A DNA stretch of 11,496 bases. It comes from JAUXLW01 sp964195005 (GTDB lineage: Bacteria; Actinomycetota; Acidimicrobiia; Spongiisociales; SHLN01). The notes under the pieces are model-generated. The model did no database searches. It was not told the origin of the DNA and saw only the letters and a list, made by a program, of their open reading frames with translations. Position 1 is the stretch's first letter; the number at the start of each line of letters is the position of its first letter. Shown piece by piece: positions 6,168 to 11,496 of the stretch. The DNA is taken from NCBI GenBank assembly GCA_964195005.1, contig CAXMOO010000019.1:1-11496 (forward strand), in the 5' to 3' direction. The position numbers were made by a program, and so were the translations under genes.

Positions 6168-7592
6168 ATGGAGTGGAAATGGGTCGCCAACTCGACCTGG
6201 GAGATCGAGCCCCACGACGGCATGCTGGTGCCCGGGCGAATATACGCTTCGACAGCTCTCTTCGAGAAAGCAATGTCGGATCGCGCCTCGCAGCAGGTGA
6301 TCAACGTTGCCCATTTTCCGGGCATCGTCGAGGCCTCGATGGCCATGCCCGACATACATTGGGGTTACGGGTTTCCGATCGGCGGGGTGGCCGCCACCGA
6401 CATCGCAGACGGAGGTGTGGTGTCGCCGGGCGGGGTCGGTTTCGATATCTGCTGCGGAGTCCGCCTGATCGGCTCATCCTTTCAGCTCACCGACTGGGAG
6501 GCGCGCCGCGACCAGATCATGGCGGAACTCGACCGGCGCATCCCCCGCGGGCTCGGGAAAGGCGCCATCGCCGGCCGGGCTCTCCTCTCCGACGTGCTGG
6601 AGCGAGGGGCGGCCGCCGCCGTGGCAGCGGGTCTGGGAGGACCCGCCGACCTCGAGCGGTGTGAAGAGCTCGGCACCTCCAGTGGGGCCGACCCGGGAGC
6701 CATCAGCGACAAGGCCCTGCGCCGGGGTGGGACGCAGCTCGGATCCCTGGGTGCCGGCAATCACTTTCTGGAGGTGCAGCTGGTCGACCGTGTCTTCGAC
6801 CCGAAGGCAGCGACGGCTTTCGGGCTGGCCGAGGGCATGATCTGCGTGATGATCCACTGCGGGAGTCGGGGGCTGGGCCACCAGACTTGTACCGATCAGC
6901 TCCAGGTCATGGGGCCGGCCATGGCCCGCTACCAGATCACAGTTCCGGACCGCCAACTGGCGTGCGTGCCGGTGGACTCCACCGAAGGCAGGCGTTACCT
7001 CGGCGCTATGGGGGCCGCCGCCAACTTCGCGTGGGCCAACCGTCACATACTGGCGCACGAGACCCGGTTGGCTTTCAGCCGCGCTTTCCAGATCAGCCGG
7101 GAGAGAACCGGAATGCACCCGATCTACGACGTCGCCCACAACCTGGCCAAGATCGAAGCCCACGAGGTTGCAGGATCGATCCGCAACCTGTGCGTCCATC
7201 GCAAAGGGGCCACCCGGGCGTTCGGGCCCGGCCATCCCGACCTGCCTCGTGACCTGGCTGAGGTCGGTCAGCCGGTTCTAGTTCCCGGTTCGATGGGCAC
7301 GGCCTCATGGGTGCTGCGAGGCACCGAGCGCAACCCGGCCTTCTCATCCGCCGCCCACGGCGCGGGGCGGGTGATGAGTCGAAAAGGCGCCAAGAAACAC
7401 CAAACCGGAGCCAGCGTTCAAGAGGAGCTCGAATCCAGCGGAATAGCCGTGCGGCCCGGATCGGTTGCGCTCCTCTCCGAGGAGGCCCCATACGCGTACA
7501 AGGACGTGGACGAGGTAGTCGACGCGTGCGAGGCAGCCAACCTGGGCGAAAAGGTTGCACGGCTGGTTCCGCTGGGGGTAGTGAAGGGCTAA
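6168..7592 (+). CDS. rtcB: RNA-splicing ligase RtcB
   Basis: A 474-residue GTP- and Mn2+-dependent RNA ligase that joins 2',3'-cyclic phosphate or 3'-phosphate ends to 5'-hydroxyl ends. It acts in RNA repair and, in archaea and animals, tRNA splicing. All metal and active-site residues known from Pyrococcus RtcB are recognisable: Asp93 and Cys96 in GFDICCGVR, His199 in GAGNHFLEV, His230 in HCGSRGLGHQ, His324 in YDVAHNLAKIE, the guanylylated His397 in SAAHGAGR, and the C-terminal Lys473 in VVKG. HRKGATRAF (344-352) and PGSMGTASWVL (373-383) are further family motifs. The length is typical and there is no intein or break. The ATG at 6168 is 12 nt after the archease stop with no strong ribosome binding site. 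Without a visible RNA toxin or RtcA/RtcR, the substrate is unknown; repair of broken tRNA or other RNA is the likely role. Confidence 0.97.
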   Translation: MEWKWVANSTWEIEPHDGMLVPGRIYASTALFEKAMSDRASQQVINVAHFPGIVEASMAMPDIHWGYGFPIGGVAATDIADGGVVSPGGVGFDICCGVRLIGSSFQLTDWEARRDQIMAELDRRIPRGLGKGAIAGRALLSDVLERGAAAAVAAGLGGPADLERCEELGTSSGADPGAISDKALRRGGTQLGSLGAGNHFLEVQLVDRVFDPKAATAFGLAEGMICVMIHCGSRGLGHQTCTDQLQVMGPAMARYQITVPDRQLACVPVDSTEGRRYLGAMGAAANFAWANRHILAHETRLAFSRAFQISRERTGMHPIYDVAHNLAKIEAHEVAGSIRNLCVHRKGATRAFGPGHPDLPRDLAEVGQPVLVPGSMGTASWVLRGTERNPAFSSAAHGAGRVMSRKGAKKHQTGASVQEELESSGIAVRPGSVALLSEEAPYAYKDVDEVVDACEAANLGEKVARLVPLGVVKG

Positions 7593-7751
7593 GAGGGTGG
7601 TCGGTAATACCGTTGCGTAGATCGGCGGTCGGGCGCGCCAGTCGCAAGGACGAGGTTTCGGCACTCCTCGGGTGGAATGGCGAGACCGAGGACGCTGCGA
7701 ATGGTGATGACCGGCCGTCGAGATACGTGGCATGCATTACCGACCGGCCTC
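7593..7751. mobile_element. Candidate MITE / foldback element 2 (159 bp) directly after rtcB
   Basis: The ends are 16-bp inverted repeats matching at 14 positions: GAGGGTGGTCGGTAAT (7593-7608) and the reverse complement of 7736-7751, GAGGCCGGTCGGTAAT. Weaker inverted similarity continues inwards to about 7646 on the left and 7696 on the right (CGTA, CGGCGG against CGACGG, CGCCAGTCGCA against CACCATTCGCA). The element is therefore a diverged palindrome like element 1 and has the same length, although the ends differ. It starts right after the rtcB TAA. CTAA before it and CTAT after it could be a decayed target duplication; in fact CTAAGAGGGTG (7589-7599) recurs as CTATGAGGGTG (7752-7762). No transposase frame is present. 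Its structure could also terminate rtcB transcription. Confidence 0.55.
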
Positions 7752-7762
7752 CTATGAGGGTG

Positions 7763-7876
7763 CTCTCCTCTAGTGGGCCCGGGGGACTGGCTCCGTCTGC
7801 CTTGTAGCATGCTCTCGAGAAGCGGTGTAGGAACGGGCTCACACTTCAGGGGAGCTAGCTGGAAGCCGATGTTGGA
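7763..7876. other. Intergenic stretch without recognised features
   Basis: The rest of the 284-nt rtcB-to-7877 gap, after element 2, holds no convincing gene, hairpin or promoter pair. A GGAAG at 7861-7865 lies 11 nt before the next start and is at best a weak ribosome binding site. Confidence 0.4.
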
Positions 7877-8269
7877 ATGATGCCGCGCCGAGCAATTCAT
7901 TTGCGCTGGAACTATGTCGAAGATCACCCTTGGCTCTTCGGCGGGTTGCTGCTTGCCTTCGGCGGCGCCCTGGGGGCAACGATCGCTATCTTGGAAGATC
8001 CACTCCGGGGGATGCTGGCAGGAGCACTTCCCATATTCTTCGCGGTCAGCGTGTGGGCTATCACCAATAGAGCAAGCTACAGATTCCGCCACCCCGATTC
8101 CCTCCCCGGGGAACGAATGCCCATCAGCCAGGACGCCCCGGCTACAACCGCGGGCGATCCGTTCGCCGATCCTCAGCCACCGCCGGCGTCCGCCGGGCAT
8201 GCGAGCGAGAGCTCCGCCGGCAAGAAGAGACTGGCTCGTTTCCGCAAAAAGAAGCCGGACGCCGCCTGA
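7877..8269 (+). CDS. Small two-helix membrane protein of unknown function
   Basis: A 130-residue protein not recognised as a known family. Two hydrophobic segments are visible, at about residues 19-39 (WLFGGLLLAFGGALGATIAIL) and 45-64 (GMLAGALPIFFAVSVWAITN), joined by a short EDPLR turn. The C-terminal half (about 70-130) is hydrophilic and rich in Pro, Ala and Ser, and ends in a basic patch (KKRLARFRKKK, 115-125). This suggests a membrane hairpin with both ends in the cytosol and a flexible basic tail. The start is ATG at 7877 or the adjacent ATG at 7880; neither has a strong ribosome binding site. A long minus-strand frame overlaps it but shows no protein-like features. It is real on the strength of its membrane-protein composition, but with moderate certainty. 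Confidence 0.6.
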   Translation: MMPRRAIHLRWNYVEDHPWLFGGLLLAFGGALGATIAILEDPLRGMLAGALPIFFAVSVWAITNRASYRFRHPDSLPGERMPISQDAPATTAGDPFADPQPPPASAGHASESSAGKKRLARFRKKKPDAA

Positions 8270-8407
8270 CTCTCCGCCTCACCCGACGCGGCCTCTCCCG
8301 GTCGTGTAGCGGCGAGCTCCGACCCGGCACCCAACTTATTTCATTCACCTGACAGTCTCCGAACACCCGCTTGCGACCCTGACACTGCTTCGAGCGAAAG
8401 GAGTGCC
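8270..8407. other. Intergenic region upstream of the secreted protein gene
   Basis: These 138 nt probably carry the promoter of the gene at 8408, but no clear -35/-10 pair or operator is seen. The last part holds the strong Shine-Dalgarno AAAGGAG (8397-8403), 4 nt before the ATG. Confidence 0.4.
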
Positions 8408-8899
8408 ATGTCGAAGCGACTGATGGTGATGTTGGCCGTAGTTCTCACGGTCGTAATTGGAAGCGCAGTGGCGTGGGCGCAGGAAACTGATCGCCCAGGA
8501 GAGGCGGAGAGGGTTTTGGCCGGTAAGGGCTTCCTAAACGCCTCCGGTAGCGGATCTGCCCAACTCGAGATGAGAGGTGTGCTCATGATGACAGCCGACG
8601 GTGATGTTGTGATCGTCGACATTGCCGGCGACGCCCGGGTTCGGATCGGCTCCGCGGCCCGGTCTGGCGACGAGACCGAGGCGCTCGCGAGCGGGCCCAC
8701 CTATGAGCTAACCAACTTTCAGGGTGGGATCAGGGTGGTCGGGTCCCACTTCACCGTCGAAGTCAGAGGCTTCACGGCGTTCCAGGCCCGGGGTAGAGGT
8801 AAGACTGAGCTAGTCGGTGAAGGAGTTTGGAAGACCCGGAACAATCGGGGCTTCTGGAGCAAAGCCGGGGTAACGCTCGGCTTCGAAAGCGACGGCTAG
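8408..8899 (+). CDS. Secreted protein of unknown function
   Basis: A 163-residue protein with a clear signal peptide: positive MSKR, a hydrophobic core (LMVMLAVVLTVVIGSAVAW, residues 5-23) and a likely cleavage site after AWA (residue 24). The mature part is Gly- and Val-rich with alternating hydrophobic residues, for example GVLMMTADGDVVIVDIAGDA and GGIRVVGSHFTVEVRGF, suggesting an all-beta domain. It has no cysteine, no lipobox and no membrane anchor after the signal, so it is probably exported and soluble. I do not recognise the family. AAAGGAG at 8397-8403 fixes the start. The TAG stop shares a CTAG palindrome (8896-8899) with the stop of the convergent CAP-domain gene, so the two 3' ends overlap by 4 nt. 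Confidence 0.85.
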   Translation: MSKRLMVMLAVVLTVVIGSAVAWAQETDRPGEAERVLAGKGFLNASGSGSAQLEMRGVLMMTADGDVVIVDIAGDARVRIGSAARSGDETEALASGPTYELTNFQGGIRVVGSHFTVEVRGFTAFQARGRGKTELVGEGVWKTRNNRGFWSKAGVTLGFESDG

Positions 8900-9660
8900 A
8901 AGGAGCCGAAGACGTGGGTTGTCCACATCTTGCCTTCATCTGTGATCCACACACCGATGCCAATGTGGGTGAAGCCGGGGTCGACCATATTGGCGTAGTG
9001 ATCGGGGCTGGCCACCAGCGCATTGAATATCGAGCTCACGCTTGGGCCGTAACCCACGTTTTCTCCCAGGTAGGTCCACGGGTCGAAGAGGACGGTGAAT
9101 TTGCTATGGGCCAAGTCGTCGGCGTCACCCATGTTCTTCGCCCAGTCACGGGCGTAGGACTTGAAACCGCTATTGACTATGAGAGCGGGCAGGCCTTCAC
9201 CGGCCCGCAGGTCGTTGAGACGGGACACAAAATCCGACTCGCTCGCCGGAGAGAAGCTCCCCCCACCGGCGACGGTGGTGGTTGTCGTCGGCGCAAGAGT
9301 CGTGGTCGTGGTCGGCGCGACGGTAGTGGTGGTCGGTGGAGCCGCCGTGGTCATCGTCGAGTTCAGGGTCGTCGTGGTCGGCGATGAGAACGTGGTAGTG
9401 GTCGTTCCCTCAGTGGTTGTGAGTCGACCCGGGTCCGCCAAGCCGAGATCGGAGGTATCAATCAGCGTTACGATCCCCGAGGATGGCGCCGAAGCTTCGA
9501 TATCCGGTAGATCGGCTTCGATGGGCACCCCAGCCCAGATCCGGCTTGGAGAAGCATCGACCTCAGGCTCGGGGGCGGTCCCCGTCACGGCCACGGCAGC
9601 TCCTGCCAGGACGGCGACCACGACGAGTGAAGACAGTATGACCCCGGCGCGACTGTTCAC
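8896..9660 (-). CDS. Secreted CAP/SCP domain protein with Thr-rich linker
   Basis: A 254-residue exported protein. An N-terminal hydrophobic segment (about residues 7-26) acts as signal peptide or anchor. An acidic, Pro-rich stretch follows, then a low-complexity linker (about 81-130) of repeated TTTT, PTTTTT and VAP units. The C-terminal CAP domain (about 139-254) has the family landmarks LNDLRAGEGLPAL (148-160), LAHSKF (184-189) with its His, GENVGYG (199-205) with its Glu, and SPDHYANMVDPGFTHIGIGV (218-237). Bacterial CAP domains of this YkwD-like type are extracellular; their activity is mostly undefined. The linker probably spans the cell wall. The GTG at 9660 was chosen because AGGA lies just upstream on the minus strand, at a rather short spacing; a TTG at 9672 is possible and would add 4 residues. 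The gene is divergent from the DUF3179 gene and its stop overlaps that of the upstream secreted protein. Confidence 0.92.
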   Translation of the reverse strand: MNSRAGVILSSLVVVAVLAGAAVAVTGTAPEPEVDASPSRIWAGVPIEADLPDIEASAPSSGIVTLIDTSDLGLADPGRLTTTEGTTTTTFSSPTTTTLNSTMTTAAPPTTTTVAPTTTTTLAPTTTTTVAGGGSFSPASESDFVSRLNDLRAGEGLPALIVNSGFKSYARDWAKNMGDADDLAHSKFTVLFDPWTYLGENVGYGPSVSSIFNALVASPDHYANMVDPGFTHIGIGVWITDEGKMWTTHVFGSF

Positions 9661-9737
9661 AGTTCCTCTCAATCAGAGGAAATATCCATCGTCACTTTGG
9701 GTGTTCTTCTTGAACGCTTAGTGTATGGGGGGGTAAC

Positions 9738-9753
9738 TGTCGCTGCGGCGACA
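9738..9753. promoter_or_regulatory. Perfect 6-bp inverted repeat in the divergent CAP/DUF3179 intergenic region
   Basis: TGTCGC and GCGACA are exact reverse complements around TGCG, in the roughly 150-nt gap between two divergent genes for exported proteins. It could be an operator for either gene or a leader hairpin. Just upstream on the plus strand, TTGAAC (9710-9715) and TAACTG (9734-9739), 18 nt apart, are a weak promoter match, which would place the repeat at the -10 element and the transcription start. The function is inferred. Confidence 0.3.
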
Positions 9754-9810
9754 ATCCTCAGCTCCTGCTCCGACTTACGGGGTTGAACCGACGACAATCA
9801 AGGATCAGAG

Positions 9811-11049
9811 ATGAACAAACGTGGACCAGTTATCGCAATCGGAGTCGCCGCCGGCGTAATAGCCCTGGTAGTCGTCGCCGGCACGCTGTCTGGCGGCTCC
9901 GGCGGGACCGCGGCCGACGGCCCGCCTATCCAGCAGCCCGCCTCCCCTTTTGGTGACTCGTCAGTCGAGCCAGGCGACGTGCAGCTCACACCCGAACTCG
10001 CCTCAGTTAGCAGGGACTGGATCACCGACTTCTCCAAAACCACGATTGACTTCGATGAGCTGGTCATCGGCATTAGGGGCCGTGACCGCATCCGCCCCAT
10101 CGACGACCCCCAGTTTGAAACTATCGCCGAAATCGGCGACTTTGTGGCCGATCAGGAGCCAGGGTTGGCCTTTGAACTGGATGGCGACGCTCGCTTCTAC
10201 CCGCTCTCCATCCTCACCGCTCATGAGATCGTCAACGATATCGTCGGCGGTCGTCGGGTCGCAGTGACGTACTGCCCATTGTGCAACAGTGCCATCGTCT
10301 TCGACAGTACTGTGGACGGCCAGGTCCTTCGCTTCGGCGTCTCCGGCCTGCTCCGCAACAGCGACCTGGTCATGTGGGACAACGCCACAGAGTCGCTGTG
10401 GCAACAGCTCACCGGCGAGGGACTCGTTGGCGACTTCGCCGGCGCCCAGTTGACCTTCCTGCCATCGTCGATCAAGAGCTACGGTGACTTCAAGGACCAG
10501 AATCCCGAGGGCATCGTCCTCGGCCGCGACCAGGGCTTCGGATTTACTTATGGATTCAACTCCTATCTTGGTTACACGGGTGGAGCGGGCCCCTATGACC
10601 CCTTTGCCCCTGATGAGATCGATCCTCGCTATCCGGCTCTGGAGCGGGTGATCAACGTGACGATTGGTGACGTGGCCAAGGCCTACCCGTTCAGCATCGC
10701 CAGTGAAGAACGTGCCATCAACGACACGGTGAACGGGACCGACGTAGTGATCTTCGCCGGCGGCGACACGGTCGACAACCTCGATACCCGGGTGATTCGC
10801 GAGGGCAAGACCGTCGGCACAGGGATCGCCTTCAACCGGCGCGTCAACGGCGAGACATTGACATTCCAACCTCACGACGGACTCACCTTTGAGGACGTCG
10901 AGACGGGCTCGATCTGGAATCTCAACGGTATCGCAGTCGACGGCCCCATGACCGGTGCCAGCCTGGAGCAGGTGGTACACGGCAACGAGTTCTGGTTCGC
11001 CTGGGCCGCCTTCAACCAGGGTGCCGACGTTTACACAGGTCAGCTCTAG
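9811..11049 (+). CDS. DUF3179 domain-containing exported protein
   Basis: A 412-residue protein with an N-terminal signal-anchor (residues 6-26, positive NKR before it) and a Gly/Pro-rich linker to about residue 55, so the body probably lies outside the membrane. The rest matches the DUF3179 family: the diagnostic VTYCPLCNSAIVFD (152-165) with Cys155 and Cys158, then RFGVSGLLRNSDLVMWD (174-190), ESLWQQLTGEG (194-204) and DFAGAQL (208-214). The C-terminal part repeats similar elements, such as IGDVAKAYPFS (285-295) and VVIFAGG (312-318). The biochemical function of DUF3179 is not established; the CPLC pair suggests a metal, disulfide or redox role, which is only inference. AAGGA (9800-9804) lies 6 nt before the ATG. 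The gene stands alone and is followed 16 nt later by a strong terminator. Confidence 0.94.
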   Translation: MNKRGPVIAIGVAAGVIALVVVAGTLSGGSGGTAADGPPIQQPASPFGDSSVEPGDVQLTPELASVSRDWITDFSKTTIDFDELVIGIRGRDRIRPIDDPQFETIAEIGDFVADQEPGLAFELDGDARFYPLSILTAHEIVNDIVGGRRVAVTYCPLCNSAIVFDSTVDGQVLRFGVSGLLRNSDLVMWDNATESLWQQLTGEGLVGDFAGAQLTFLPSSIKSYGDFKDQNPEGIVLGRDQGFGFTYGFNSYLGYTGGAGPYDPFAPDEIDPRYPALERVINVTIGDVAKAYPFSIASEERAINDTVNGTDVVIFAGGDTVDNLDTRVIREGKTVGTGIAFNRRVNGETLTFQPHDGLTFEDVETGSIWNLNGIAVDGPMTGASLEQVVHGNEFWFAWAAFNQGADVYTGQL

Positions 11050-11065
11050 AGGCTCCCGGCAAAGA

Positions 11066-11097
11066 AAAGAGCGGGACCGCTATCGGTCCCGCTCTTT
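11066..11097. terminator. Strong bidirectional intrinsic terminator
   Basis: AAAGAGCGGGACCG (11066-11079) and its exact reverse complement (11084-11097) form a perfect 14-bp stem around CTAT. The plus strand continues with CTT, and the minus strand runs into a T-rich stretch (complement of 11061-11068), so it can stop transcription both ways. With one bulged A the stem extends 3 bp further. It sits between the convergent DUF3179 and cupredoxin genes. Confidence 0.9.
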
Positions 11098-11154
11098 CTT
11101 GTGGAGAACCCTCACCTAAATGGTGATGCTCAGGCTGCTCCCGGGATGCACTAG

Positions 11155-11496
11155 CTAGCCCTCCAGGGTGAGGGGGGCGTGCATACCGGCCTCGTAGTGG
11201 CCGGGCAACATGCAAGCCATCAACTCGAAGTCGGCGTCGTGGTCGAAGGTGACCGTGATGGTGCCTGTCTCACCGGGTGCTACAAGCAGGATGACCTCGC
11301 CATGGCCGGGCTCTCCGGCGACAGCCTCGTCTCCGTGCCCCTGGTGGCCGGCTGCCATGTGCTCCATTGCGGCGTGCTCCGTCGTGAGTCGAAACTCGTG
11401 TTCGATCACACCATCGTTGGTGACCTCGAACAGGACCGTCTCGCCTTTTGAAACTGCCACTCCTGTCGGGTTGAAAGCGAACTCCGCCATCGCGAT
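11155..11496 (-). CDS. Cupredoxin-like type-1 copper protein with His-rich insert, 5' partial
   Basis: The C-terminal 113 residues of a plastocyanin/cupredoxin-fold protein, probably exported and involved in electron transfer or copper binding. Counting from the ATG at 11490, the type-1 copper ligands are all visible: His31 in IEHEF, then Cys93, His98 and Met103 in CMLPGHYEAGM. The first strand, MAEFAFNPTGVAVSKGETV (1-19), is usually preceded in this family by a signal peptide and an earlier strand. The frame stays open to the window edge (Ile-Ala), so that ATG is probably internal and the true start lies outside. Residues 39-63 form an insert with five His and several Met and Glu, a possible extra metal site. 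The gene converges on the DUF3179 gene and shares its terminator. Confidence 0.88.
   Translation of the reverse strand: MAMAEFAFNPTGVAVSKGETVLFEVTNDGVIEHEFRLTTEHAAMEHMAAGHQGHGDEAVAGEPGHGEVILLVAPGETGTITVTFDHDADFELMACMLPGHYEAGMHAPLTLEG

Noticed and set aside
7589..8200. A 203-codon open frame on the minus strand covering element 2 and the small membrane protein
   Set aside because: It has no recognisable domain, is rich in Arg, Pro, Ser and Gly as expected for an antisense frame in GC-rich DNA, and conflicts with the plus-strand frame that encodes plausible membrane helices.
9161..9721. A plus-strand frame opposite the CAP gene with long Val runs
   Set aside because: The Val-rich stretch is the antisense reading of the Thr-rich linker codons; the minus-strand frame has a signal peptide and a full CAP domain.
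10003..10980. A 325-codon minus-strand frame within the DUF3179 gene
   Set aside because: It is a shadow of a gene with clear family motifs and shows no protein-like composition of its own.

Overview
This window looks like a chromosomal segment from a GC-rich Gram-positive actinobacterium, possibly the class Acidimicrobiia. That placement is inferred from the gene content: a tandem DUF427 protein, a LigC-type ligase next to a LigD-type polymerase, an archease-RtcB pair, a DUF3179 protein, and a secreted CAP protein with a TTTT-rich linker. It was not tested by any search. No rRNA, tRNA, CRISPR array, phage gene or intact transposase is visible.

Left part (1-1472): the 3' portion of a SAM-dependent O-methyltransferase that enters from the left edge, then a two-repeat DUF427 protein. 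A perfect 8-bp inverted repeat sits directly upstream of and touching the DUF427 ribosome binding site. A 159-bp imperfect palindrome with terminal inverted repeats (candidate MITE) abuts the DUF427 stop codon.

Central DNA-repair block (1682-5692): an ECF-type sigma factor overlaps by ATGA with a DNA alkyltransferase carrying an Ada-type four-cysteine zinc domain at its C terminus. A rhomboid protease follows, overlapping by TTGA with a stand-alone LigD-type primase/polymerase. These four same-strand genes look like one transcription unit. A LigC-like ATP-dependent DNA ligase converges on it from the minus strand. In mycobacteria a polymerase of this type (PolD1) also neighbours LigC, so this pair probably does gap filling and nick sealing.

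RNA-repair block (5745-7592): archease and RtcB, an RNA ligase and its activator, are divergent from the DNA ligase across only 52 bp. A second candidate MITE of about 159 bp begins at the rtcB stop codon. It is unlike the first in sequence but the same in architecture.

Right part (7877-11496): a small two-helix membrane protein, a secreted protein of unknown function, a secreted CAP/SCP-domain protein on the minus strand whose stop codon shares a CTAG with its neighbour, a membrane-anchored DUF3179 protein, a strong bidirectional terminator, and a type-1 copper (cupredoxin) protein whose 5' end leaves the window.

The most interesting point is the sigma factor followed at once by an alkyltransferase-Ada zinc fusion, in the place where an anti-sigma gene usually sits, at the head of a repair operon. 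This suggests an alkylation-responsive circuit, but that function is an inference from arrangement and motifs.
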